35,177 bases of DNA from Paucilactobacillus kaifaensis (GCF_005405145.1 NZ_BJDM01000014.1:1-35177); one strand, 5' to 3'. Positions 8,084-17,681 are shown, counted from the stretch's first letter. The notes: generated from the letters alone by a model not told the origin. Made by a program: numbers and translations.

Positions 8084-8097
8084 TTCATCAACTCTCT

Positions 8098-8559
8098 TTA
8101 TTTATTCCTATTGATAAAGTTATTGGCCGCTGCTAACATATCTGCTGTTTGTTGGTTTAATAATGGTGGCAGTTTATCAAACGGAAAGAATTCAACACTA
8201 AGTGTTTCATCTGTTTCATGTTGTAGGAACTGTCCGCCCACCTGCTCAACTAAAAATAATCCTGAAATAGTCTGTGTAATGTCACCATTAGGATAGTGCA
8301 CTTCACCAACATCAAATATATCAATTCTGGCCTTGATAGCAACCTCGACCCCACTATCTTCTTTATACTCACGTACGCACGCCTGTGCATAGGTTTCACC
8401 ATACTCAAGGTAGCCTCCTGGAAGGCTCCAGTTATGCGTGTCCACTCGTTCATTTAACAATACTTCGCCGGCATCATTCAATAAAATTCCGGCAGCTGTA
8501 TTTAAAATTATTGGCCTGTGGCCCACTAATTTGCGTATTTCATGAACATAGTCTGCCAT
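8098..8559 (-). CDS. Nudix hydrolase
   Basis: 153-aa cytoplasmic hydrolase of nucleoside-diphosphate-linked compounds. The Nudix box spans residues 49-71 (G-x5-E-x7-R-E-Y-K-E-D-S-G-V); the second of the paired glutamates is Asp68, a conservative change. Substrate cannot be told; ADP-ribose, NADH, dNTPs and others are all possible. The ATG at 8559 is preferred because G5 lies eight bases upstream; an ATG two codons earlier is too close. It is the first gene of a pair with the broken SDR gene. Confidence 0.9.
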   Translation of the reverse strand: MADYVHEIRKLVGHRPIILNTAAGILLNDAGEVLLNERVDTHNWSLPGGYLEYGETYAQACVREYKEDSGVEVAIKARIDIFDVGEVHYPNGDITQTISGLFLVEQVGGQFLQHETDETLSVEFFPFDKLPPLLNQQTADMLAAANNFINRNK

Positions 8560-8607
8560 CTGCATTACCCCCGATTAACTTCTTTGATAAGGTTATTTTA
8601 CACCAAT

Positions 8608-8656
8608 AAAAAAGATTCAGCGGTGACTTTGTAATCAACCGACTGAATCTTTTTTT
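8608..8656 (-). terminator. Terminator of the MacB-type ABC operon
   Basis: AAAAAAGATTCAG (8608-8620) pairs with CTGAATCTTTTTT (8643-8655), with CGG/CCG extending toward the loop. T-rich on both sides, directly after the ATPase stop codon. Confidence 0.85.
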
Positions 8657-8657
8657 A

Positions 8658-9314
8658 TTAAACAGCACTAAATTCATGTTTCTCTAATCGATAAGCATTA
8701 TCACACGCTTGAGCAACTGCTGATTCATGCGTCACAATAATAACGCATTTTCCTTGTTCGTGGGCAATTTGCTGAAATAAATCAATCACTTCAGTAGTAT
8801 TATCCTCGTCTAAGTTACCAGTGGGTTCATCCGCTACCACTAGATTTGCATCGCAAACCATTGTCCGCGCAATTGCCACTCGTTGTTGTTGACCACCAGA
8901 AAGCTGTTGAACATTGGTCTTCATTTGACTATCTGTCAATCCTAATTTAGCTAGCATTTGTTGTGCATATTCTTTATCACCGGCATGCCGTGATTCAGTC
9001 ACCGACATTGCAGTTAATAAATTATTCAACGGTGACATGTAAGTAAACAGATTATATGACTGAAAAACAATTGAAACGTCTTTTTTTCGATAATTAGTTA
9101 ATCCAATTTTGTTGATATCCTTACCATCAAGTTCAATTGAACCAGCCTTTGGCTTATCCAACCCTGCTATTAATGAAAGAAAAGTTGTTTTCCCGGAGCC
9201 ACTTTGACCGACAATTGCGTATGATTGGCCTGCTTCAAATTCTAAATTAACGTTTTCGAATAAACTATTCTTTTTTTGATCGTACCAGTAGCTTAGGTCT
9301 TTTGTTTTTAACAT
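8658..9314 (-). CDS. ABC transporter ATP-binding protein, MacB/LolD type
   Basis: 218-aa ATPase. Walker A GQSGSGKTT at 36-44, Q-loop near Gln85, signature LSGGQ at 138-142, Walker B with ADEP at 161-164 followed by TGNLD. The short length and the ADEPTGNLD sequence place it with ATPases that drive FtsX-like permeases (MacB, LolD, bacitracin-type exporters). AAGGAGG precedes the ATG. The matching permease lies upstream on the same strand, but 282 bp holding two palindromic repeats separate them, which is unusual for such a pair. Confidence 0.94.
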   Translation of the reverse strand: MLKTKDLSYWYDQKKNSLFENVNLEFEAGQSYAIVGQSGSGKTTFLSLIAGLDKPKAGSIELDGKDINKIGLTNYRKKDVSIVFQSYNLFTYMSPLNNLLTAMSVTESRHAGDKEYAQQMLAKLGLTDSQMKTNVQQLSGGQQQRVAIARTMVCDANLVVADEPTGNLDEDNTTEVIDLFQQIAHEQGKCVIIVTHESAVAQACDNAYRLEKHEFSAV

Positions 9315-9346
9315 GTGCGGGGCCTCCTTTTTTATCCTTTATTGTT

Positions 9347-9468
9347 GAAACGTGCTGCACAATCCAATCTCCTATCGTGTAAGGCGGAAATATCAATGAC
9401 TTAAAATTCAAAGCCATTGATATTTTTACCTTACACCACGGAGATTAACCGGCTTGCTACGCACTCTA
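9347..9468 (-). repeat. Structured palindromic repeat, copy A
   Basis: 122-bp element read on the minus strand from TAGAGTGCG (9468) to CACGTTTC (9347). It folds into a long hairpin: AATCTCC/GGAGATT, TGTAAGG/CCTTACA and AATATCAATG/CATTGATATT are paired blocks. It is the most diverged full-length copy: the GTTAAR/CT loop seen in copies B-E is less clear. It follows copy B in tandem, separated by four bases. Confidence 0.82.
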
Positions 9469-9472
9469 TTTT

Positions 9473-9599
9473 GAAACGTGTTCGACAAGGTAGATGTCTG
9501 GGCTAAGCCAATTATGACAATTAATAAATCAAAGCCCAATTCATTAATTATCATAATCAACTTAGCCTACGACATCTTAACACCTTGTCTCGCACTCTA
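9473..9599 (-). repeat. Structured palindromic repeat, copy B
   Basis: 127-bp element from TAGAGTGCG (9599-9591), whose TAG is the stop codon of the ABC permease, to CACGTTTC (9480-9473). Helices GACAAGGT/ACCTTGTC, ATGTC/GACAT and GGCTAAG/CTTAGCC are separated by asymmetric loops GTTAAG opposite CT, and GTA opposite CA. It closely resembles copy C at 24.3 kb. Confidence 0.88.
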
Positions 9600-11036
9600 A
9601 TCTATTAGCACCTTCTTTGGTTGCAATCTTAAAATTCCACCCGATGCAATCATCGTTGATAGGAACATAATTGCCAGACCAAAGCCTCCTAGTTCGACCA
9701 TATTTAGCACACTCACATTAACGTTTAAGTCTGTTTGTTGTGAACTAGCACCTGAAGTTCCGGCACTACTTGGTCCACCGCCTCCTTGAACCGCCGAACC
9801 CGAGCCACTAGGTCCGCCTGGCTTACCACTCATTTGGACACTTTTATCTCCCGGAGCAGAAATTGTTGCTGCAGATGATGCTGATTGTTGGCTCACTAGT
9901 TGATCACCTAGCCTATCACCGACAGATTTACCACCAATCCCAGCAATGCCAATCGCTACAATCAAGACAATTACCATTTCAGCGAAAAACTGACCAATGA
10001 TTTTCCAACGTGACTCGCCTAGGGAAAGTAGCACACCGATCTCATGTCTGCGTTCACGAATCATCAAGATTACAATTAACGCCAAGATAATAGTTCCTGC
10101 AATTGCAACCAACCACACAATCTTATCTGCAAATGATTTTACGTTATTCATTGCCGATTTAACTGTTTGATAACTACTATCATTAGTAGCCAATGTGTAT
10201 TTAGAATTATTAATTACTTGGTTACCAGCCTTTTTAACACTGCTTACCTTTGACGGTGCAGATACGTTAAACGTTACTGAATCAGCGGTATTAGCATATT
10301 TACTTCCCTTAACTGTGTTAGCAAACGTATATGAGGTATAAATTGTGTTTGCCGGGTCAGTTGCACCTGGTCCTTGTTGTATCGTGCTGCTTGAAGAGGT
10401 CTTATAGATTCCTACAACTTTTAGCGAATATGTTTTTGATCCCGATGTTGATTTAACTTTAATCGTATCACCAACACTAATATTATCTTGTTTTGCTAAT
10501 TCTGACTCAATCACCGTGTTGTTAGTGTTCTTATCAGCACTAGTTAACCCGCGTCCTTTGGTAATCTTGTTGGTTTCATCTTCAAAGCTTGATACTTGGC
10601 TCGTATTAGTTACTCCAGTGACCGCAATATCACCACTACTGCTTGATTGTCCTCCCGGTCCTGCTGAACCCGTAGAAGTTGAAATTGCATCAAAACTCTT
10701 TGCATTCACCGAAGTTGTTGCTGTGACATTATAACTAGCAACATTTTTTAAACTAGCAATTTTTTTTGCATCGCTCAATTTAATTGGTGTTGTCGTTAGT
10801 TTAGGCTTCGAACTGGAACTCTTTTTCATTTTTTTGAAGGCCGTCTCACGGTTAGCCGACAAAGTTAATGTTGCCCCCACACTTTTCTTTGCATTAGTTG
10901 TTGCTGTATCCGCTGCACTATGGATTAACATCCCTGCCAATACGAATAACATAATTGCTGATGTCACTAGTATTAATAATACTGAACGTCCTTTTTTGGC
11001 GGTCAAACTCAACCACGCTCGTTTTAAAAAATTCAT
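9597..11036 (-). CDS. ABC transporter permease, FtsX/MacB type
   Basis: 479-aa membrane protein: one N-terminal segment (18-38), a large extracellular Ser/Thr-rich domain (about 40-300), then three segments (306-327, 350-368, 449-468). The cytoplasmic loop RERRHEIGVLLSLGESRW (327-344) is the classic FtsX-family signature. Residues 385-435 form a low-complexity Gly/Ser/Pro/Gln linker outside the membrane. It works with the ATPase downstream, probably exporting a peptide or envelope compound or sensing it. AAGGAGGG lies before the ATG at 11036. Its TAG stop is part of repeat copy B. Confidence 0.93.
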   Translation of the reverse strand: MNFLKRAWLSLTAKKGRSVLLILVTSAIMLFVLAGMLIHSAADTATTNAKKSVGATLTLSANRETAFKKMKKSSSSKPKLTTTPIKLSDAKKIASLKNVASYNVTATTSVNAKSFDAISTSTGSAGPGGQSSSSGDIAVTGVTNTSQVSSFEDETNKITKGRGLTSADKNTNNTVIESELAKQDNISVGDTIKVKSTSGSKTYSLKVVGIYKTSSSSTIQQGPGATDPANTIYTSYTFANTVKGSKYANTADSVTFNVSAPSKVSSVKKAGNQVINNSKYTLATNDSSYQTVKSAMNNVKSFADKIVWLVAIAGTIILALIVILMIRERRHEIGVLLSLGESRWKIIGQFFAEMVIVLIVAIGIAGIGGKSVGDRLGDQLVSQQSASSAATISAPGDKSVQMSGKPGGPSGSGSAVQGGGGPSSAGTSGASSQQTDLNVNVSVLNMVELGGFGLAIMFLSTMIASGGILRLQPKKVLID

Positions 11037-11199
11037 ATTGACCCTCCTTCTCAATTTTTTAATTAACAATGAGAGTACTTTAACCAAAAATAATGACCAA
11101 ATTATGAAATTAATAAGGAAGTTTAACGGACTTCATAGTAATGTTTTATGCGCCATTTTAGCAATTATTAAATTCACATCAATTCTTTTCATTATCACT

Positions 11200-11228
11200 G
11201 TGCTATTTAAACCGTTTTCAACTATACT
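11200..11228 (+). promoter_or_regulatory. lacLM promoter with cre-like site
   Basis: TATACT at 11223-11228 with a weak -35 region. Between them TTTAAACCGTTTTCA (11206-11220) fits the catabolite-responsive element pattern WTGNAANCGNWNNCW with one mismatch (T for G). CcpA repression in glucose would suit a lactose gene, but this is inference from a degenerate motif. Confidence 0.45.
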
Positions 11229-11262
11229 GAAATCAGCGTTAAATTTTAGGAGGTTGATAAGA

Positions 11263-13152
11263 ATGGAACCTACAATTAAGTGGCTGGATGATCCAACTGT
11301 GTTTCGGGTTGGACAAAGTCCCGCTCATAGTGATCATCATTATTTTCAAAGTGTTGATGAAGTAACAAAAAACAACAGTAGCTACGAGCAAAGTTTAGAT
11401 GGTCAATGGCAATTTAACTTTGCCGCTAACCCTATGAAACGTATCAAAAACTTCTATGATCCCAACTTTAACAGTACCAAATTTGATCAAATTAAAGTCC
11501 CTGAACATATTGAAATGGCTGGCTATAGTCAAATTCACTATATTAATACACTTTATGCCTGGGAAGGCAAAGTTTATCGTCGACCAGCTTTTACAATTGA
11601 TAGCGATGAACAGGCAGGTAGCTTTAGTACTGGCGTGGATAATGAAGTCGGCCAATATATTAAGCACTTTGATTTAGAGCCAACGCTACGTAATCAGACT
11701 GTTTCAATCTGTTTTGAGGGTGTGGAAAAAGCGATGTATGTTTGGTTAAATGGCCACTTTATTGGTTATGCCGAGGATAGCTTTACGCCATCGGAATTTG
11801 ATTTAACGCCTTACATACAACCGACTGACAATGTATTAGCAGTCGAGGTATTTAAGCATAGTACTGCTTCTTATCTGGAAGACCAAGACTTCTTCCAATT
11901 CTTTGGTATTTTTCGCAGTGTCCATCTAAATGCGCAACCAGCCATCCATGTTACTGATCTAGATATTAAGCCTCGGCTTGCAAATGACAACACTACTGGC
12001 ACACTGCAAATTGGTTTGAAACTGGCATCGCAAAACTTTGATGCAGCGACAGCTGAACTAACCGTCACTGACCAGTCGCAAAATATTTTAGCACTCCAAG
12101 AAGTAGCGGCCACACAAGTGGTTAATTCTGATCAAATGACGTTTAATAACGTTCATTTGTGGTCACACAATGATCCTTACCTATACAATTTAACCGTAAC
12201 AATCAAAGATGCAAGCGGTAATACGCTTGAAATTATCCCCTATAATTTTGGTTTTCGGCGCATTGAAATCAAAGATAAGATTATGATGTTAAATGATCAA
12301 CGTCTTCTAATCAATGGCACCAATCGACATGAATGGAACGACAAAACAGGCCGTTGCATCACTAAAACAGACATGGAACAAGATTTACAAACATTCCACG
12401 ACTTAAATATTAATGCTGATCGAACCTCTCATTATCCTAACCAGATTCCCTGGTATTATTTATGCGACCAACAGGGCATTTATGTGATGGCAGAAACAAA
12501 CTTGGAAACCCATGGAACTTGGCAAAAAATGGGAATTGATGAACCTTCATACAATGTTCCCGGTTCAGTCGCTCAATGGCTGCCAGCAATTATGGATCGG
12601 GCTAAAAACAACTACGAATTATTAAAAAATCATACTTCGATTTTATTTTGGTCCCTTGGTAACGAATCTTTCGCTGGCGATGATTTGGCACAAATGAATC
12701 AGTATTACAAGACTGTTGATCCATCCCGACTAACTCATTACGAAGGCGTCTTCCATAATACTGAATATCGCGATCGAATTTCAGATGTTGAGAGTCGTAT
12801 GTATGATTCTCCAACTTCAATTGCAAAATACTTATCCAATAATCCCGATAAGCCGTTTCTCAGTTGTGAGTTTATGCATGACATGGGCAATTCCCTTGGT
12901 GGTATGAAAGATTATGATGACTTATACGATCAATTTCCAATGTATCAAGGTGGTTTTATCTGGGATTTCAAGGACCAAGCTTTATTAGTTAATGACGAAG
13001 TCACTGGCCAACCAGTATTGCGTTATGGTGGTGACTTTGATGATCGTCACTCCGATTATGAATTTTCAGGTGATGGTTTGTTATTTGCAGATCATACACT
13101 AAAACCAGCAACCCAGGAGGTGGCCTACTATTATGGCAAACGTGAACAATAA
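11263..13152 (+). CDS. lacL: Beta-galactosidase large subunit (GH2)
   Basis: 629-aa large subunit of the heterodimeric LacLM enzyme that hydrolyses lactose in the cytoplasm. It starts with the family N-terminus (W-L-D-D-P-x-V-F-R-V, S-D-H-H) and carries the sugar-binding, immunoglobulin-like and TIM-barrel domains. The acid/base Glu468 lies in S-L-G-N-E-S and the nucleophile Glu536 in S-C-E-F-M-H. The open frame extends far upstream, but AGGAGG nine bases before the ATG at 11263 and homology fix the start. The last 20 bp overlap lacM, the classic arrangement. Confidence 0.96.
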   Translation: MEPTIKWLDDPTVFRVGQSPAHSDHHYFQSVDEVTKNNSSYEQSLDGQWQFNFAANPMKRIKNFYDPNFNSTKFDQIKVPEHIEMAGYSQIHYINTLYAWEGKVYRRPAFTIDSDEQAGSFSTGVDNEVGQYIKHFDLEPTLRNQTVSICFEGVEKAMYVWLNGHFIGYAEDSFTPSEFDLTPYIQPTDNVLAVEVFKHSTASYLEDQDFFQFFGIFRSVHLNAQPAIHVTDLDIKPRLANDNTTGTLQIGLKLASQNFDAATAELTVTDQSQNILALQEVAATQVVNSDQMTFNNVHLWSHNDPYLYNLTVTIKDASGNTLEIIPYNFGFRRIEIKDKIMMLNDQRLLINGTNRHEWNDKTGRCITKTDMEQDLQTFHDLNINADRTSHYPNQIPWYYLCDQQGIYVMAETNLETHGTWQKMGIDEPSYNVPGSVAQWLPAIMDRAKNNYELLKNHTSILFWSLGNESFAGDDLAQMNQYYKTVDPSRLTHYEGVFHNTEYRDRISDVESRMYDSPTSIAKYLSNNPDKPFLSCEFMHDMGNSLGGMKDYDDLYDQFPMYQGGFIWDFKDQALLVNDEVTGQPVLRYGGDFDDRHSDYEFSGDGLLFADHTLKPATQEVAYYYGKREQ

Positions 13153-14104
13153 ATTACATGTAATCTATGGCGATGCTACCCTTGGACTTGGTGGCACGGA
13201 TTTTCATTATCTTTTTAGTTACGAACGTGGTGGACTGGAATCATTGGTTCAGCATGGTAAAGAATGGCTCTATCGAGTCCCTAAGCCACAATTCTGGCGT
13301 GCAACTACAGACAATGACCGTGGTAATCATTTTTCACAAGCCTCAGCAATGTGGCTAGCGGCAGACATGTTTAGTCACTGCACTGATGTAGCAATCCGAG
13401 TGGATGGTCAGTCAATTGAACTCCCTATTGCACCAAATAACAATCAATATTCCAATAACGAGTTTGCCGATCAAGTCGAATTGAAATTCACTTACCAAAC
13501 AACAACTGTTCCCGTAACAAACGTCGATATCATCTATACTGTTACCGCTACGGGTTCCATCCTAATTACCGTTCATTATCATGGCAATTCAAAATTACCT
13601 GAATTGCCAGCATTTGGGCTCCAAATAGTTATGCCCACTGCTGCTACTGGCTTTGTCTATCAAGGATTATCTGGCGAAACTTACCCAGATCGATTGGCTG
13701 GCGGAACCCCTGGTCAGTATCAAGTAACTGGGCTACCAGTTACTAAATACATGGTCCCTCAAGAATGTGGTATGCATATGCAAAACGATTGGGTCGAGAT
13801 TACCCGCAACCAAACATTAAACAATACGGACCGTTCACGTGATCCATTCAGCTTGCGAATTAACAATCACAATGCACCATTTGCATTTAGCTGTATTCCT
13901 TACACTGCTGAAGAGTTGGAAAATGCCACTCACATTGAAGAGTTACCCGTTGCCAGAAGAACTGTCCTTTCAGTGATGGGCGCAGTCCGCGGGGTTGGTG
14001 GTATCGATAGTTGGGGGGCTGATGTGGAGCAACAGTATCACATTTCAGCTGCTCATGATCTTGAATTTTCATTTGAAATTGCCAAATCACCAATTGACGC
14101 GTAA
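13133..14104 (+). CDS. lacM: Beta-galactosidase small subunit
   Basis: 323-aa small subunit, equivalent to the C-terminal domain 5 of single-chain GH2 beta-galactosidases such as LacZ. It completes the active site, with the [10 protein letters not shown] block at about residues 53-62. AGGAGGTGG inside the end of lacL drives its translation, and the frames overlap by 20 bp, so the two subunits are translationally coupled. No lactose permease gene is adjacent. Confidence 0.96.
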   Translation: MANVNNKLHVIYGDATLGLGGTDFHYLFSYERGGLESLVQHGKEWLYRVPKPQFWRATTDNDRGNHFSQASAMWLAADMFSHCTDVAIRVDGQSIELPIAPNNNQYSNNEFADQVELKFTYQTTTVPVTNVDIIYTVTATGSILITVHYHGNSKLPELPAFGLQIVMPTAATGFVYQGLSGETYPDRLAGGTPGQYQVTGLPVTKYMVPQECGMHMQNDWVEITRNQTLNNTDRSRDPFSLRINNHNAPFAFSCIPYTAEELENATHIEELPVARRTVLSVMGAVRGVGGIDSWGADVEQQYHISAAHDLEFSFEIAKSPIDA

Positions 14105-14131
14105 ACTAACGCTAGTGTGAATAAAAAATTC

Positions 14132-14177
14132 AGAAGCTATGACAAAGCACAACTTGTCGTTGCTTCTGTTTTATTTT
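14132..14177 (+). terminator. lacLM terminator
   Basis: AGAAGC/GCTTCT closes an inner stem GACAA/TTGTC; the hairpin is followed by TGTTTTATTTTT. It lies 28 bp after the lacM stop codon and 23 bp before the next ATG. Confidence 0.82.
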
Positions 14178-14199
14178 TAAATGAAAAGAGGAAGTTATT

Positions 14200-15603
14200 A
14201 TGGCCACCACAGTTTCGAATAAAATTAAACTAGCAATTTTATCAGGTGGATTATTATCATTTATTGGGGTATTAGTTGAAACATCGATGAATGTTACTTT
14301 TCCTACCCTAATTAATGAACTGCACGTTAGTTTAGCGACCGTCCAATGGCTAACGACTGGCTATTTATTACTAGTCACGATTGTTATGAGTACTACTGCA
14401 TATGTATTAAAACGATTTGATGCTCAAAAAATATTTCTGTTTGCCACATTAGTCTGTTTAATCGGCAATATTTTGTGTATCTTTTCGCCCAATTTTATCA
14501 CTTTAATGATTGGCCGTTTATTACAAGCAATCTCAACCGGATTATCTACACCACTAATGTTTCATCTTATCTTTTCTAGTGTACCAACCAGAAAGTTGGG
14601 ACTATATACCGGTTTTGCCAGTGTTATCATTTCACTTGCTCCTGCGCTTGGTCCGACATATGGTGGTGTTTTAACCAGCCTTTGGTCATGGCGTTCAATC
14701 TTCATTGGTACTGTTCCTATCATTATTTTAGTCGGTCTATTAGGTTTCTGGAGTATAGACCAAAAAGCGGGTGGGGTTAACAAACATTCATTCGATTATT
14801 TAGGCGTAGTCGGTTTGGCTGTTGTGTTTACTTTGATTGTATTAACATTTAATCAAGCTGGTCAGTTCGGTTGGCTATCAACCTCATTTGGTATTAGCGC
14901 ATTAGTTTCAATTATTGTAACTAGTTTATTTATCGCATATGCTATCAAAGGCAAACGAAAGTTAATCGACTACTCTATCTTAAAGTATCCTATTTTGCGA
15001 TTTCGTCTCTTTGGTTATTTCAGTCTGCAATTCATCAATATCGGGCTATCATTCATCCTGCCCTTATATGCGCAGACGGTCCTTCACAGTTCTGCAATGG
15101 AGGCTGGGTTAATGCTGTTACCAGGATCACTTCTAGGGGCTGTGACTGGTCCCATCGCTGGAAGAATTTACGATCGGTTTGGTCCATTTTTCCCATTAAT
15201 TACTAGTGGTATATTAATGGTTTGTGGAACAACCATGTTTTGGCTACTGACTGACCGTCTTAGTTTCTGGCTAATTACATTAATCTATATCATGATTCGG
15301 GTTGGCTTTAATTCTGGGTTTGGAACTTCAATTTCTGATGGTAGTTTGCAAGTTCCATTACAAAATAAATCAGATCAAAATTCATTGTTCAGCATGATGC
15401 AACAATATGCCGGATCACTTGGTACTGGTATTTCTGCCGCTGTTATTTCTGCGGTGGGTATTATGCATCCTCACCTAAGTGCAGCATCAGCTAACATTGT
15501 CGGAACTCGCTTTAGTTTTGTGTTATTAATCGTGCTTTCAGTTGCAATTATATTATCTGTAATTACAGTTCAAGCCAGGTATCAACAACATAAAAATAAT
15601 TAG
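14200..15603 (+). CDS. MFS exporter, DHA2 (EmrB/QacA) family
   Basis: 467-aa membrane protein of mostly hydrophobic segments, fitting the 14-helix DHA2 drug:H+ antiporters. The first helix carries V-E-T-S-M-N-V-T-F-P-T-L and the third loop L-K-R, followed by G-R-L-L-Q-A in helix 4. It is a paralogue of the MFS gene at 29403: the same motifs occur at the same places (V-E-T-A-M-N-V-S-F-P-T-L, A-T-V-Q-W). AGAGGAAG precedes the ATG. No regulator is adjacent. Substrate unknown; not a sugar porter by sequence despite following lacLM. Confidence 0.9.
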   Translation: MATTVSNKIKLAILSGGLLSFIGVLVETSMNVTFPTLINELHVSLATVQWLTTGYLLLVTIVMSTTAYVLKRFDAQKIFLFATLVCLIGNILCIFSPNFITLMIGRLLQAISTGLSTPLMFHLIFSSVPTRKLGLYTGFASVIISLAPALGPTYGGVLTSLWSWRSIFIGTVPIIILVGLLGFWSIDQKAGGVNKHSFDYLGVVGLAVVFTLIVLTFNQAGQFGWLSTSFGISALVSIIVTSLFIAYAIKGKRKLIDYSILKYPILRFRLFGYFSLQFINIGLSFILPLYAQTVLHSSAMEAGLMLLPGSLLGAVTGPIAGRIYDRFGPFFPLITSGILMVCGTTMFWLLTDRLSFWLITLIYIMIRVGFNSGFGTSISDGSLQVPLQNKSDQNSLFSMMQQYAGSLGTGISAAVISAVGIMHPHLSAASANIVGTRFSFVLLIVLSVAIILSVITVQARYQQHKNN

Positions 15604-15624
15604 TGTCATTCATTTTTCACTAAT
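15599..15624. terminator. Weak hairpin across two convergent stop codons
   Basis: ATTAGTG (15599-15605) and CACTAAT (15618-15624) form a 7-bp stem with a T-rich loop. It overlaps the stop codons of both the MFS gene and the YolD gene. It could work as a weak terminator in both directions. Confidence 0.4.
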
Positions 15625-16009
15625 CATTTAGCAATGTTACATTTCGAATCTCATCTAATTCGATATTGTTAATCTTCTCATCTGAAACCTGAATACCAAT
15701 CGTATTATCGTAAAAGCCAATTACCATGCCGGTAATTGACTCAATAATTTCACTTTCTTGCAGTTGGTTAAGTTGCAAATGAACGTTCAAATGATGCTGC
15801 CATGCATCTGCTAATAAACGACTAACTTCATTCAAAGGTTGAGGTGCCAGCAATTTTTCTGGTGCCTCATCTTTTTTATTTTGTTTTAATGCACTCGTGT
15901 GATCAGACAAAAAATACCCAGCCCATTTTAACATCCCGCGATCATGATAATCGTGTTTAAAAAATTGTTCTGCTCTTTTTTCAGCTTCTTCTCTGCTTGT
16001 TGTCATCAT
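15620..16009 (-). CDS. YolD-like family protein
   Basis: 129 aa. The N-terminal half has the YolD pattern: R-E-E-A-E-K-R-A, then D-R-G-M-L-K-W-x-G-Y-F-L-S-D-H-T (about residues 22-37). The C-terminal half looks like a small beta-barrel of the type S-I-T-G-M-V-I-G-F-Y-D. YolD proteins sit next to UmuC in Firmicutes and have been proposed to take the role of UmuD in DNA polymerase V. GGAG lies five bases before the ATG at 16009. It is the last gene of an SOS operon and overlaps the preceding gene by 29 bp. Confidence 0.85.
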   Translation of the reverse strand: MMTTSREEAEKRAEQFFKHDYHDRGMLKWAGYFLSDHTSALKQNKKDEAPEKLLAPQPLNEVSRLLADAWQHHLNVHLQLNQLQESEIIESITGMVIGFYDNTIGIQVSDEKINNIELDEIRNVTLLND

Positions 16010-16328
16010 AGGTTCTCCCATAAATAATACGTTGACTAAGTGGCCAACGCTGCTCATGAAAATTAATGTATACAATCGTTAATTTTGTATTGGCCTTAAT
16101 CTGCTTAATTACTTGTTCCAAAAATTGTAATTCATATTTAGTAATACTATGCAACGGAATGGAGCGGCGACGGTTACGCTTATGTTGAATATCTAAAAAG
16201 AAATTATAAGTTTGATCATACACATTATCGACTACCATTAACTGGTAACGATGATTTAATTTAGGAGCAAACCCCGCGCTTAACCGTTTCAAAATCAATT
16301 CACTAGCTTGCTTGACACTTTCAGTCAT
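15981..16328 (-). CDS. Uncharacterised protein between umuC and yolD
   Basis: 115-aa basic soluble protein that I do not recognise. It has a helical N-terminus, a central strand-rich part (residues 28-70, with H-K-R-N-R-R-R-S-I-P-L at about 58-68), a helix K-Y-E-L-Q-F-L-E-Q-V-I-K-Q, and a basic tail ending R-R-S. GGAGG lies eight bases before the ATG at 16328. Its start overlaps the umuC stop by eight bases and its end overlaps yolD by 29 bp, so three genes are tightly coupled under one LexA-controlled promoter. A role in translesion synthesis is inferred from position only. Confidence 0.72.
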   Translation of the reverse strand: MTESVKQASELILKRLSAGFAPKLNHRYQLMVVDNVYDQTYNFFLDIQHKRNRRRSIPLHSITKYELQFLEQVIKQIKANTKLTIVYINFHEQRWPLSQRIIYGRTYDDNKQRRS

Positions 16329-17619
16329 AACTATTACCTCCATTATGTCCACCAACTAACGATGCCCGTTCAATCATTGTGCCACCTTTAAGCAAACTAC
16401 TAGCTGGTATTAACGCAGTAATACCAAACCGATCTCGGATCTGATCCAATACTCGTTCAAAAGAATCATTTTTTATTTGTCGTTTGGGGTCTTGAAATAA
16501 ATTCAATTGCATCCCCGTGTTTGGCGCGAGCCTTGAAAAGCCAACCATAATGTTACGAATACTTTGTCCGTCCCAAAATTGCCGAAACAATTCTAACAAA
16601 TAATCGATTAATTTGTGGGTGCTATCAGTAGGATCGATTCGCATCGAATGACTAAAGCCACCTCGACCATCTTCGGTACTGGCAGCGTATGAAAAACCAA
16701 CTGACAAACTGATACAACCAGCTTTTTGCCGATGGTGTCGCATCCGCGACGTTACTTGAATCCCGATTTCTCGAATAACCAATTCAATTTCATTTTGATT
16801 TTTATAATCACGTGTCAGCACCTGTGAATTGCTCCAACTCTTATCTTGCACTTTGACTAATTGGTGTAATTGACTATGATCGATGCCCCAGGCAAGTGCA
16901 AATAGCTGCGTACCAATAACTCCCATTTCTTGTTTTAATTGGTACGGATTATAATGAGCCAAATCATCCATACTATTAATCCCAAGCCGATTTAAATGTG
17001 CTTGGGTACGACTGCCGATACTCCAAACTTTTTTCAATTTAGTAATCGGCCAAATCTTTTCAGACATTGTTTCGTAACTCAAGGTACCAATTAATTCACG
17101 ACTTTTTTTAGCAATCAAATCAAGTGCCAGCTTTGCTTGTAACGGATTTTCACCGATTCCAACAGAAGTATACAGTCCAAAATCACGCCGAATTTTTTTT
17201 TGAATGATACGTGCGACCTCAAGAGGACTATCGCCAAATAATTGCCACGATTTAGTAGCGTCAAGAATTGATTCATCGATTGAGTAAGGATAGCAATCCT
17301 TGTCAGCTACAAATGTCCGATACATTTTATTAACCGCCACATTACGTTGAATATATAAATTCATTCGTGGTGGTGCTACGATAATTCGCTCGTCGTTGGG
17401 CACTTCATATTGTCGAGAAACATTACTAATACCAAATAATTTTTTTGCCTGAGGTGAGGCCGCCAACACAAGACCACTGCCAGTATTAGGAGCTTCAGAC
17501 ATAACTACTAGTACTGATGTTAATGGATTAATCCCACGTGATAGGCTTTCAACACTGGCATAAAACGACTTGTTATCAATCATAAAAAAAACACCATGGG
17601 GTTCATTCGTATAGTCCAT
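16321..17619 (-). CDS. Y-family DNA polymerase (UmuC/ImpB type)
   Basis: 432-aa error-prone polymerase that copies past damaged template bases. The first metal-binding Asp15 lies in F-M-I-D-N-K-S-F-Y-A-S-V-E (12-24) and the catalytic Asp-Glu pair in Y-S-I-D-E-S (112-117). Helix-hairpin-helix sequence (about 190-215) and a little-finger domain follow. Length and sequence fit the Firmicute UvrX/UmuC group rather than DinB. The ATG at 17619 has AGGAG nine bases upstream; an earlier TTG is too close. It heads an operon with an unknown protein and YolD, under a LexA box. Confidence 0.94.
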   Translation of the reverse strand: MDYTNEPHGVFFMIDNKSFYASVESLSRGINPLTSVLVVMSEAPNTGSGLVLAASPQAKKLFGISNVSRQYEVPNDERIIVAPPRMNLYIQRNVAVNKMYRTFVADKDCYPYSIDESILDATKSWQLFGDSPLEVARIIQKKIRRDFGLYTSVGIGENPLQAKLALDLIAKKSRELIGTLSYETMSEKIWPITKLKKVWSIGSRTQAHLNRLGINSMDDLAHYNPYQLKQEMGVIGTQLFALAWGIDHSQLHQLVKVQDKSWSNSQVLTRDYKNQNEIELVIREIGIQVTSRMRHHRQKAGCISLSVGFSYAASTEDGRGGFSHSMRIDPTDSTHKLIDYLLELFRQFWDGQSIRNIMVGFSRLAPNTGMQLNLFQDPKRQIKNDSFERVLDQIRDRFGITALIPASSLLKGGTMIERASLVGGHNGGNSYD

Positions 17620-17651
17620 GTCATCCAACTCCTAACCAATTAATTGGTTCT

Positions 17652-17681
17652 ATTATACGAACATGTGTTCACATAATTCAA
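17652..17681 (-). promoter_or_regulatory. SOS promoter with LexA (DinR) box
   Basis: Minus-strand TTGAAT (17681-17676), an 18-nt spacer and TATAAT (17657-17652). The spacer holds TGAACACATGTTCG (17671-17658), which fits the Gram-positive SOS box CGAACRNRYGTTYG at all but the first position and directly abuts the -10 box. LexA binding here would block the umuC operon until DNA damage. Confidence 0.9.

Noticed and set aside
9347-9599. Reading the palindromic repeats as ordinary intrinsic terminators
   Set aside because: They lack a T run after the stem and contain conserved asymmetric internal loops and fixed ends, which terminators do not need.
10834-11262. Upstream extension of lacL by 143 codons
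   Set aside because: The extension is antisense to the ABC permease and covers the lac promoter region; AGGAGG and family homology fix the start at 11263.
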